Assembly (NCBI GenBank): GCA_024638355.1
Contig: JAHEKO010000293.1
Coordinates: forward strand, 1 to 5,362
Length of the DNA: 5,362 nt
Reading direction: 5' to 3'
DNA from: Acidobacteriota bacterium
Lineage (GTDB): Bacteria > Acidobacteriota > Thermoanaerobaculia > Multivoradales > JAHEKO01
The translations under genes were made by a program, and so were the position numbers. A model generated the notes under the pieces. That model saw only the letters and a program-made list of their open reading frames with translations, was not told the origin of the DNA and made no database searches. This document shows positions 1 through 5,108 of this stretch, one piece after another. Numbering within the stretch: the stretch's first letter is position 1; each line of letters begins with the position of its first letter.

Positions 1-305
1 AGTGAGGATCCGTGGCTTTGCGGAGCCGGCTTTCGCCTACGCCGTGCCCTTTTCGGGGCTGTTCGTTTCTTGCGTATACACCTGAACGGCCCCCAAGTCG
101 CCACCCGGCGGGGTGGAGCCCATGCAAGCCGGGCTGCTCGTGCTTCGAGGGCGCTCGTATCCGCCAGCGTCCTCGCCACCAGCGTCTCTCAGCCTGGCCG
201 AGTTCGGGCTGCTGGCGTCGTCGGCCAACTAGTAAGAGGCAGCCGAAAGGAACGGTCGCACAAGGCACGCCACGAGGCCTTGCCGCGCTCGACTCCTTGG
301 ACGGC
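1..305. other. No recognisable gene
   Basis: I find no convincing gene in this stretch. The open frames on both strands are arginine-, proline- or serine-rich, lack a good ribosome binding site and match no family I know. On the plus strand the frame starting at base 2 stays open to a TGA at 83-85 and could be the last 27 codons of a gene entering from the left, but nothing in it is diagnostic. A leftward frame at 37-228 would need a TTG start and encodes a low-complexity peptide. An 8-bp direct repeat, CCAGCGTC, occurs at 164-171 and 179-186. The only structure that may have a job is the hairpin at 261-282, annotated separately. Confidence 0.5.
261..282 (-). terminator. Possible hairpin terminator of the ankyrin gene
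   Basis: CAAGGC (261-266) and GCCTTG (277-282) form a 6-bp perfect stem with a 10-base loop, about 24 bases past the stop codon of the leftward ankyrin gene. On the minus strand the following bases include a short pyrimidine run (GTTCCTTTC) rather than a real T-tract. The position suits a terminator, but the stem is short and could be chance. Confidence 0.25.
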
Positions 306-1106
306 TCAGCTCTCGATCCGTCGGGCCGAGAGGATCGGTTCGGGATCGTGGACCGTGAGCGCCGTCACCAGATCGCCGGCGACCTCGAATCTCACTCGGA
401 CTGAGCGAGCTCCTGTCGGGTGGAACTCGTGGTCACCGAGGTGGAAGAGAGTGCGACCGAAACCCTCGCCACGGCGCAGGGCGAGCATGCCCCGCCGTTC
501 CTCGATGTCCACCCGGTCCGACGCCGCAGCGCTCCACGCGTACTCTCCTACATAGGCCGCGGCGGGCAGCGGCAGCGGCGCCGATTCCTGTCGGGGATCG
601 GCGTCACCGAGCGACTCCAGGTAGTCGACGACCGGCCGGGCGTCTTCCTTGCCGGCCTTGGCATGGGCCAGCAGGGTGATTCCGTGTGGCCCCGTGGTGG
701 TCTGGATCCCCGGTAGGGCCTCCACGAGCGCCCGGACGGCCGGCAGGTTCCCCGTCATGGCGTAGGTGAAGACGTCGGGGCGGGCGCCGTGGGCCAGCAG
801 CAGCTCGGCCATGTCGCGACGGCCCATGTGTGAAGCGGCTCCGATGGCCGTCTCCCAGTCGCCAAAGCCCCAGTCCATCGCGGCGTTGGCCAGAGCCGGA
901 CTCGCCTCGACCAGCGCGCGCACCCTCTCGATATCGGTGTGGGCGTAGAGGACGGTTTCGTACACCCGCTCCGGATCCTGCGCGGGAAACCCGGGCCAGA
1001 GCGAGGCCTCGGAGCCTGCAGCGCGCGAGGCCGAAGGGAGCGCCAGGAGGGCGGCGGCGGAGAGTGGAGCTCCGAGTACCGCTCGCCGGCTGATAGTGGT
1101 TTGCAT
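306..1106 (-). CDS. Tat-exported ankyrin-repeat protein with a beta-rich C-terminal domain
   Basis: The 266-residue protein starts with a Tat-like signal: a twin arginine at residues 7-8 (SRRAVLG), a hydrophobic stretch to about 25, and a likely cleavage site near ASRA (26-29). Ankyrin-type helical repeats follow. Residues 55-107 contain 'GAASHMGRRDMAELLLAHGA' and 111-167 contain 'TGNLPAVRALVEA' and 'HGITLLAHAKAGK'. Residues 184-262 ('YVGEYAW', then alternating strands and 'VRVRFEVAGDLVTALTVH') resemble the small DUF3471-type beta domain found at the C-terminus of some serine hydrolases; that is a resemblance only. I chose the ATG at 1106 over an upstream GTG at 1127 because GGAAGGAGAT sits just before it and because the signal then has normal length. 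The membrane-protein gene ends 17 bp upstream, so the two are probably co-transcribed. Ankyrin repeats bind proteins; the partner is unknown and no catalytic motif is visible. Periplasmic location is inferred from the signal. Confidence 0.85.
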   Translation of the reverse strand: MQTTISRRAVLGAPLSAAALLALPSASRAAGSEASLWPGFPAQDPERVYETVLYAHTDIERVRALVEASPALANAAMDWGFGDWETAIGAASHMGRRDMAELLLAHGARPDVFTYAMTGNLPAVRALVEALPGIQTTTGPHGITLLAHAKAGKEDARPVVDYLESLGDADPRQESAPLPLPAAAYVGEYAWSAAASDRVDIEERRGMLALRRGEGFGRTLFHLGDHEFHPTGARSVRVRFEVAGDLVTALTVHDPEPILSARRIES

Positions 1107-1111
1107 CGTCG

Positions 1112-1121
1112 ATCTCCTTCC
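1112..1121 (-). promoter_or_regulatory. Ribosome binding site fixing the ankyrin gene start
   Basis: Read leftward this is GGAAGGAGAT, with the AGGAG core 7 bases before the ATG at 1106. It lies wholly in the 17-bp gap after the TGA of the upstream gene (1124-1126). It excludes the in-frame GTG at 1127, which has no comparable site. Confidence 0.75.
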
Positions 1122-1123
1122 GG

Positions 1124-1555
1124 TCACTCCAATAGAGCAGGAGAGCGAGCTCCCGTGCGTGAGTGGTGTGCTTCCCTATCGCGTTGCACTTTGCGCAGCC
1201 AACCGCCGGCCGCGGTGGCGAGCATGAGCGTCGCCAAGCCGGACAGCTCGTACCACAGCGGATGTCCACCGACGTTTTCGACGATCACGAAGATGCCGTC
1301 CAGGGAGAGGAAGACCAGAACGGCCAGGGTGTGGCGGAGAGGCCGATCTCCGCCCAACCGCGCTGCAACGTAACCACCGGCCAGTCCCGACAAGACGGTC
1401 CCCAGCGCGGCCAGCGCCAGGACCTGCGATGGCGAGTCGGGAGCCGTCTGCCCCTTCAAGAGCACCTCGAGCACGAGGACCTGCCCTAGTGCGATCAGCA
1501 GGTAGCCGACGAGGCCTATGGCGATGAGCTTGAGGATCTGTCGGAGGAATCCCAT
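1124..1555 (-). CDS. Small four-helix membrane protein, unknown function
   Basis: The 143-residue product has four predicted transmembrane stretches, at about residues 7-32, 44-67, 74-94 and 99-121, and a short charged tail ('RKVQRDREAHH'). The second helix ends in the small-residue pattern 'SGLAGGYVAARLGG', common in small integral membrane proteins of the TIGR04086 or similar type. I do not recognise a specific family and see no enzymatic motif. The start at 1555 leads directly into the first helix, but its upstream purines (GGAAGCGAG) are weak and rather distant, so the start is less certain than for its neighbours. It lies 17 bp upstream of the exported ankyrin gene and is probably co-transcribed with it, which suggests a membrane partner for an envelope function. 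The 173-bp gap to the regulator gene upstream gives room for its own promoter, but none is obvious. Confidence 0.75.
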   Translation of the reverse strand: MGFLRQILKLIAIGLVGYLLIALGQVLVLEVLLKGQTAPDSPSQVLALAALGTVLSGLAGGYVAARLGGDRPLRHTLAVLVFLSLDGIFVIVENVGGHPLWYELSGLATLMLATAAGGWLRKVQRDREAHHSRTGARSPALLE

Positions 1556-1728
1556 GCGATCAGGCTCGCTTCCAGGAGATACGGCCTCCGCATGAGGAAG
1601 TTCGTGCGGCGTTCGCGACCGAAGAGTTGCCCGTCTGAGTCATCGAGGCCGATACCGATTAGCAGGCAAAGCTACTTCGAGGATGCACCGACGCCCGCGG
1701 TCGGCTGGCGCCTGACGACCCTCGGCCG

Positions 1729-2229
1729 CTAGCCGCGAGTCGATTCGGGCTCCAGAGCGCCACCGCCGCCCATCAGGTCGGCCATCAAGGCCAGGCTCTC
1801 GATCAGCTCGACCTGACGCTCTTCGGAGAGTTCGGCGAATGCCGCGTCGAACGTTTCGCCGAAGGGCGACGGCGCCGAGGCGATGAAGCGCCGGCCGGCC
1901 GCGGTCGGCATGATGTGCACCTGCCGCCGATCGCGCGGATCGCGCACCCGGTCGATCAGCTCCTTGGCCTCGAGCCGGTCGAGAACGCCCACCAGGGTGC
2001 TGGCGCTGGCGAAGATCTCGCCGGCGATCCGGCGTGAGGTCATGCCCTCCTCGGCGACGACGGCCGTCAGGCACAGGAGCTGGGGGAGGGTGATCTCGGC
2101 GCTCGCCGCCAGCCTTCGCGAGTGGACGTCGAAAGCCTGCATGATCCGGCGCACCGCGCGCAGGAGCAGCAAATCGCGACGCACGGCCTGGTTCTGAGCC
2201 GGGTTTCCGGCCGGTGGGTCTGGTGTCAT
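1729..2229 (-). CDS. MarR-family transcriptional regulator
   Basis: This 166-residue protein has the usual MarR length and layout. An N-terminal dimerisation helix (about 18-45) is followed by a winged helix-turn-helix: helices at 48-58 and 64-72 ('MTSRRIAGEIF'), a recognition helix around 75-89 ('SASTLVGVLDRLEAK'), and the wing 'IDRVRDPRDRRQVHIMPTAAG' region at 92-112 with the family-typical D-P-R-D-R-R. C-terminal helices (125-155) complete the dimer interface. Such proteins bind short inverted repeats as dimers and usually repress themselves and a neighbour until a ligand or oxidant releases them. The single cysteine, Cys53, is not at the N-terminal position used by OhrR-type thiol sensors, so ligand binding is more likely than redox sensing (inference). 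GGGAG ends 5 bases before the ATG. The gene diverges from the MscS gene across an AT-rich control region, which makes that gene the best candidate target. Confidence 0.9.
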   Translation of the reverse strand: MTPDPPAGNPAQNQAVRRDLLLLRAVRRIMQAFDVHSRRLAASAEITLPQLLCLTAVVAEEGMTSRRIAGEIFASASTLVGVLDRLEAKELIDRVRDPRDRRQVHIMPTAAGRRFIASAPSPFGETFDAAFAELSEERQVELIESLALMADLMGGGGALEPESTRG

Positions 2230-2253
2230 CAGGGCTCCCGGGAGATCGTTTTC

Positions 2254-2282
2254 TTGACCGCTGCAACCAATATCATTATTGT
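2254..2282 (+). promoter_or_regulatory. Candidate sigma70-type promoter for the MscS operon
   Basis: TTGACC (2254-2259) matches the -35 consensus at 5 of 6 positions. After a 17-base spacer, TATTGT (2277-2282) matches the -10 at 4 of 6. Transcription would start near 2289 and give a leader of about 64 bases before the ATG at 2353. The surrounding 80 bp is strikingly AT-rich for this window, which supports a real promoter region. Confidence 0.5.
2268..2281. promoter_or_regulatory. Candidate MarR operator (inverted repeat)
   Basis: CAATA-TCAT-TATTG is a perfect 5-bp inverted repeat with a 4-base centre. It overlaps the -10 boxes of both candidate divergent promoters, where a MarR dimer would block RNA polymerase in either direction. 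A second, smaller repeat, ATTG-GAAG-CAAT (2295-2306), lies 14 bases further on and overlaps the leftward -35. Assignment to the adjacent regulator is inferred from position and symmetry. Confidence 0.4.
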
Positions 2283-2305
2283 ACGAACTTTTTGATTGGA
2301 AGCAA
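2278..2305 (-). promoter_or_regulatory. Candidate sigma70-type promoter for the MarR gene
   Basis: Read leftward, TTGCTT (2305-2300) is followed after 16 bases by TACAAT (2283-2278), a 5 of 6 match to the -10 consensus. Transcription would start near 2271, about 41 bases before the MarR ATG at 2229. Its -10 box shares five base pairs with the -10 of the rightward promoter, so the two could not be occupied at once. Confidence 0.5.
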
Positions 2306-2339
2306 TTTGATTCTACATGATTTCTACGGACAAGAACCC

Positions 2340-2348
2340 GGAAGGGGG
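2340..2348 (+). promoter_or_regulatory. Ribosome binding site fixing the MscS start
   Basis: GGAAGGGGG ends 4 bases before the ATG at 2353. An in-frame ATG at 2317 would add 12 residues, but no purine-rich site precedes it, and it falls in a near-repeat (TGATTCTAC at 2309-2317 and TGATTTCTAC at 2318-2327) that looks like leader sequence. Confidence 0.65.
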
Positions 2349-2352
2349 CACG

Positions 2353-3270
2353 ATGCAGATACAGGACACTCTCGAGCCCGTCGGCACCAAGTTGGAGACC
2401 TGGGGCGATACCTTCATCGCCCTTCTACCCAATCTGGTGGTCGCGATCGCACTCGTGGTCGTGTCGTGGGCCACCGCCCACTTCGCGCGAAAACTGGTGG
2501 AGCGCCTGGCTCGACGAGCGAAGGCTCGCAATACGATCGCGCGTCTGCTGGGTACCTTTACCTCGCTGATCGTTCTCGGCGCCGGCCTCTTCATCGCTCT
2601 CGGCGTCCTCAAGCTCGACAAGACGGTGACGTCGCTGCTCGCCGGTGCCGGCGTCATCGGTCTGGCCGTCGGTTTTGCCGCCCAGAACATGACCGCGAGC
2701 TTCCTCTCCGGAACGCTGATTTCACTACGGCGCCCCTATAGAGAGGGCGACCTCATCGAGACGGCGGATCATTTCGGCGTCGTGGAGCGCATCGACCTGC
2801 GCGTGACGCGGCTGGAAACGCCGACCGGACAGATCGTCCTGGTCCCCAACAAGGACATCCTGGAATCGCCGCTGGTCAACTACACAATGCTGGGTCGGCG
2901 CCGCGTCGACGTGGAGGTCGGCGTCTCGTATGGCGACGATCTGGCGAGAGCGCGGAAGGTCGCGACCGAGGCGGTGAGCGAGATTCCGAACCGGTCGCCC
3001 GACACCGACGTTGAGCTGTTCTACGGCGATTTCGGCTCGAGCTCGATCAACTTCGTGATTCGCTTCTGGATTCCGTTCGAGCGCCAAGTCCAATATCTGA
3101 AAGCCCGGAGCGAAGCGATCGAGCGCATCAAGCGGGCGTTCGACGACAACGACATCAGCATTCCGTTCCCGATCCGGACACTGGACTTCGGCATTCGCGG
3201 CGGAATGACCCTCACCGAGGCCGTGCAGCCGCCCCTGGCGGATTCCCATGCGGACGAACAGGCGGCTTGA
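2353..3270 (+). CDS. MscS-type mechanosensitive channel
   Basis: MscS channels are homoheptamers in the inner membrane that open when membrane tension rises and release solutes during hypo-osmotic shock. This 305-residue protein has the minimal three-helix layout of E. coli MscS (286 residues). TM1 is at about 21-42, TM2 at 64-86 and the glycine/alanine-rich pore helix TM3 at about 92-126 ('GAGVIGLAVGFAAQNM'). The middle beta domain follows, with 'RRPYREGDLIE' (126-136) and 'TPTGQIVLVPNKDILESPLVNY' spanning 156-177. The C-terminal alpha/beta domain has 'GVSYGDDL' (190-197), 'GSSSINFVIRFW' (228-239) and 'RIKRAFDDNDISIPFP' (258-273). By alignment, Leu104 corresponds to E. coli gate residue Leu105, Phe108 to Leu109, Gln111 to Gln112 and Asn112 to the kink residue Gly113. 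The start at 2353 is chosen for its ribosome binding site. The coiled-coil gene follows after 60 bp on the same strand and is probably co-transcribed. Confidence 0.93.
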   Translation: MQIQDTLEPVGTKLETWGDTFIALLPNLVVAIALVVVSWATAHFARKLVERLARRAKARNTIARLLGTFTSLIVLGAGLFIALGVLKLDKTVTSLLAGAGVIGLAVGFAAQNMTASFLSGTLISLRRPYREGDLIETADHFGVVERIDLRVTRLETPTGQIVLVPNKDILESPLVNYTMLGRRRVDVEVGVSYGDDLARARKVATEAVSEIPNRSPDTDVELFYGDFGSSSINFVIRFWIPFERQVQYLKARSEAIERIKRAFDDNDISIPFPIRTLDFGIRGGMTLTEAVQPPLADSHADEQAA

Positions 3271-3330
3271 TCGGCTCCGGCGAGCGGAGAGGAACGACAC
3301 CGAACCTGAAACCAATTGAAAGGAGACACC

Positions 3331-3645
3331 ATGACGACCAAGAACACCGATCTAGAGCGCCGCATCGACACCGAGATCAAGCGCCTGAACGCACGCCTCG
3401 AGCTGGCGCGGGCGAAGTTCGCCAAGCAGAAGACCGAGGCCGAGATCGAGGTGGGCTCGCTGCTCGACACCGTGGAGAGCAAGCGCGACGAGGCCCAGGA
3501 ACAGCTCGAGCGGCTCAAGGAGAGCGGCGGCGAGGCCTGGGAAGAGGCGAGCCGCGGCGCCTCGAAAGCATGGCAGGACCTGCAGGTGGCCTACAAGGAG
3601 TTCGAGCGCGGCCTGTCGAACGCGGTCGACGCCGCGACGCAGTAA
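3331..3645 (+). CDS. Small coiled-coil stress protein (sll1863-like)
   Basis: The 104-residue protein is highly charged, cysteine-free, and predicted as one long alpha-helical coiled coil over about residues 5-65. It ends in a C-terminal motif with spaced tryptophans: 'LKESGGEAWEEASRGASKAW' (62-81), then an amphipathic tail. This layout (Lys/Glu heptads, then a 'AW..L' pair) matches my recollection of the sll1863 family of bacterial stress-response proteins, whose biochemical role is not settled. There is no signal peptide or membrane segment, so it is probably cytoplasmic, perhaps membrane-peripheral through the tail. AAAGGAG (3319-3325) lies 5 bases before the ATG, which decides against a TTG at 3316. 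It follows the MscS gene by 60 bp; a weak hairpin (CTCCG 3275-3279, CGGAG 3285-3289) sits between them. A strong hairpin follows the stop. Its position behind a tension channel fits an osmotic or envelope stress role (inference). Confidence 0.85.
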   Translation: MTTKNTDLERRIDTEIKRLNARLELARAKFAKQKTEAEIEVGSLLDTVESKRDEAQEQLERLKESGGEAWEEASRGASKAWQDLQVAYKEFERGLSNAVDAATQ

Positions 3646-3664
3646 CGCCCGCGCAGGGCAGGAC

Positions 3665-3698
3665 CGGCCGGGGAGCGGCGCCACGCCGACCCCGGCCG
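3665..3698 (+). terminator. Strong GC-rich hairpin after the coiled-coil gene
   Basis: CGGCCGGGG (3665-3673) pairs perfectly with CCCCGGCCG (3690-3698). Inside, CGGCG (3676-3680) pairs with CGCCG (3684-3688) around a 3-base loop. That makes 14 GC-rich base pairs with a small internal bulge, 19 bases past the stop codon. No T-tract follows, so it is not a textbook intrinsic terminator. It may end the MscS operon, or protect the transcript's 3' end. Confidence 0.5.
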
Positions 3699-3757
3699 TC
3701 GCGCGTTCGGACGGCGAGGCGCGACTTCGCGCTCGGGAACTCCGGGCCCGGAATTCC
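3698..3757 (+). promoter_or_regulatory. Run of inverted repeats before the DUF1579-like gene
   Basis: GTCGCGC (3698-3704) can pair with GCGCGAC (3719-3725). The same right arm can instead pair with TCGCGC (3727-3732). These pairings exclude each other, and the first base of the left arm is also the last base of the preceding hairpin. Next comes a near-perfect 22-bp palindrome at 3736-3757, with 10 of 11 symmetric pairs and the core TCCGGGCCCGGA at 3741-3752, ending 13 bases before the ribosome binding site. It could be an operator or a folded leader. GC-rich DNA produces such repeats by chance, so the function is open. Confidence 0.35.
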
Positions 3758-3783
3758 GTATCTCGGCTGGAAAGGAGTTCTCC

Positions 3784-4332
3784 GTGATTCGATCTCTCTG
3801 CGCTTTCCTGGGTGCTCTTCTGTGCACGGTGGCGCTCGCCGCCGCCGGCCGTCATCCCGACGCTCCGCCCGAGACCGACCAGTTCGCCTTCCTGATCGGC
3901 ACCTGGGATTGCACCGTCCGGTCGATGGGTCCCGACGGCAAGCTCGGGCCGCCGGCTCAGGCGAAGTGGGTCGGTCGCTGGGATCTTGGCGGCTGGGCGA
4001 TCCGCGACGATTGGACGTCGAATCCACCCGGCGGCGGCACCTTCCGGGGCTTCAACATCCGCTCGTTCAACCCCCGGACTCGCAAGTGGGACAACCGCTG
4101 GCTCCAGTCGGGCAACCTGGCCTGGAAGTACTTCGAGGCCGAGAAGGTCGGCGACACCATGGTGATGATCGGCGGCGAGGGGAGCGATCCGAACGGCGAG
4201 TTCGTGGATCGCAACACGTTCTACGACATCGGCGCCGCCGGCTGGAGCTGGCGCAAGGATCGCAGCTACGACGGCGGCGAGACCTGGCTCGAAGGCGTGG
4301 CCGAGATACGGGCGGTGCGGGCGGCGGACTAG
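3784..4332 (+). CDS. Exported tryptophan-rich DUF1579-like protein
   Basis: The 182-residue product opens with a Sec-type signal: Arg3, a hydrophobic core at about 4-19, and likely cleavage after the alanine run near residue 21. The mature part has 'FAFLIGTWDCTV' (35-46), 'WVGRWDLGGWAIRDDW' (62-77), 'FNIRSFNPRTRKWDNRW' (90-106) and 'SYDGGETWLEGVAEIR' (161-176). A 'LiGtW' opening, a beta-rich middle and a closing 'S.DGG.tW' are what I associate with DUF1579-type lipocalin-like proteins, whose function is unknown. It has 11 tryptophans, high for this length and consistent with a beta-barrel that binds a hydrophobic ligand (inference). The GTG start is supported by AAAGGAG at 3771-3777, six bases upstream. 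The upstream gap is full of inverted repeats, so it may be a separate transcription unit from the MscS operon. Its TAG overlaps the stop of the convergent membrane-protein gene by four bases. Confidence 0.8.
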   Translation: MIRSLCAFLGALLCTVALAAAGRHPDAPPETDQFAFLIGTWDCTVRSMGPDGKLGPPAQAKWVGRWDLGGWAIRDDWTSNPPGGGTFRGFNIRSFNPRTRKWDNRWLQSGNLAWKYFEAEKVGDTMVMIGGEGSDPNGEFVDRNTFYDIGAAGWSWRKDRSYDGGETWLEGVAEIRAVRAAD

Positions 4333-4859
4333 CCGGCGTCCTCCCCGGCGCGCTTCTTCCAGGGCTGCACGACGCCGAGGATCATCGCCAGGAGCCCGAG
4401 GACGATCTCGGGCAGCGTGTAGGCGACGAGCCCGAGCGTGAAGACGAAGTCGGTCTGCCACTGCCTGCGGAAGTTGCTGATTCTGTCGTCGATCTCCGCC
4501 GCGGTAGCACCCGCTTCCGCGAGCTGGCCGCTCCAGACCTCCGCGACCGTGTCGACCCAGGACGGGTCGACGTAGTTGATATAGACCCACATGTAGGTCT
4601 GGTAGATGAGGCGCCCGACGAGGATCATCACCAGGAGCAGCAGCAGGGCCTCGAGAAAGCGCGGTCGCGAGCCCAGGCGCCGGCCGAGCGACCGTCCGGC
4701 CAGCAGCGCGAAGATGACGACCAGCACCCACGGCAGGAGCCAGGTGAGATTCGACAGCCCCAGTCCGAGCCAGGTCAGGATCTGAATCGCCAGCGCGACC
4801 GCGGCTCCCAGGCCAAGGCCCCAGTAGAGGTGGTGTTTCAGAAGGGCTGCTCCGCTCAT
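4329..4859 (-). CDS. DUF4199-like membrane protein
   Basis: The 176-residue protein has four predicted membrane segments, at about 11-33, 38-55, 68-90 and 136-163. Between the third and fourth lies a soluble loop of about 45 residues: 'YINYVDPSWVDTVAEVW' (93-109) and a charged part, 'AEIDDRISNFRRQW' (121-134). A third helix running into 'IY..Y...Y..Y.DP' and a long loop before the last helix recalls DUF4199 proteins, which have no assigned function. The match is from memory and moderate. The C-terminus is short and charged, and there is no cleavable signal. AAAGGAGACCTG directly precedes the ATG. The gene converges on the DUF1579-like gene, sharing a CTAG that holds both stop codons, and diverges from the secreted-protein gene at 5109. 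Confidence 0.8.
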   Translation of the reverse strand: MSGAALLKHHLYWGLGLGAAVALAIQILTWLGLGLSNLTWLLPWVLVVIFALLAGRSLGRRLGSRPRFLEALLLLLVMILVGRLIYQTYMWVYINYVDPSWVDTVAEVWSGQLAEAGATAAEIDDRISNFRRQWQTDFVFTLGLVAYTLPEIVLGLLAMILGVVQPWKKRAGEDAG

Positions 4860-4923
4860 CCAGGTCTCCTTTCCCGACGCCGACGGCGAGGGCTCGGACG
4901 GTCGATCGTGGCTCGATCCTCTC

Positions 4924-4947
4924 TACGAGCGGTTCACGCCGAAGTTC
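4924..4947 (-). promoter_or_regulatory. Possible ECF-sigma-type promoter
   Basis: Read leftward, GAAC (4947-4944) is followed after exactly 16 bases by CGTA (4927-4924). This resembles the AAC / CGT pattern of extracytoplasmic-function sigma promoters and would give a leader of roughly 60 bases to the ATG at 4859. The pattern is short and could easily arise by chance; no sigma70-like promoter is visible in this spacer. Confidence 0.2.
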
Positions 4948-5067
4948 TCGGCTTCGCCCGCGACGTCGCCGCCGCCTGCGCAGCGAAGCGGGCGCCGGAG
5001 ATGGCCGGCATCCGCGGTCTGGTACCGTTTCGCGAACAGCGCCGCAGCACGCCGCAGACGAGTTGCC

Positions 5068-5084
5068 GGCCCGGCAGCCGGGCC
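5068..5084 (+). other. Hairpin just upstream of the 5109 gene
   Basis: GGCCCGG (5068-5074) and CCGGGCC (5078-5084) form a perfect 7-bp GC stem with a 3-base loop, ending 10 bases before the AAAGGAG ribosome binding site (5095-5101). It would lie in the 5' leader and could affect translation or stability. The rest of the 4860-5108 spacer shows no other strong signal. Confidence 0.35.
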
Positions 5085-5108
5085 AGGACCCGACAAAGGA
5101 GATCCACC

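Noticed and set aside
604..1269. Leftward 221-codon frame overlapping the ankyrin and membrane-protein genes
   Set aside because: It is a frame shadow: the competing frames carry a Tat signal, ankyrin repeats and membrane helices, whereas this one is low-complexity and spans a gene junction.
1692..1716. Possible terminator after the MarR gene
   Set aside because: The stem needs a G-U pair, is six pairs with a wide loop, and lacks a following T-run.
1640..2266. Leftward 208-codon frame overlapping the MarR gene
   Set aside because: The product is arginine-, proline- and glycine-rich low complexity, while the overlapping frame encodes a clear MarR protein with a ribosome binding site.
2317..2352. 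Upstream in-frame ATG for the MscS gene
   Set aside because: There is no ribosome binding site before 2317, and GGAAGGGGG is well placed for the ATG at 2353. It remains a minor alternative.
3275..3289. Hairpin between the MscS and coiled-coil genes
   Set aside because: The stem is only 5 bp with no T-tract, too weak to call a terminator or to split the operon.
2725..3315. Leftward 196-codon frame antisense to the channel gene
   Set aside because: It lies almost wholly opposite conserved MscS coding sequence and has no recognisable motif or start signal.
3352..4731. A 459-codon leftward open frame across the coiled-coil, DUF1579-like and DUF4199-like genes
   Set aside because: It is antisense to two well-supported genes and overlaps a third in another frame. 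Its product is Arg/Ala/Pro-rich without motifs, as expected from GC-rich DNA with few chance stops.
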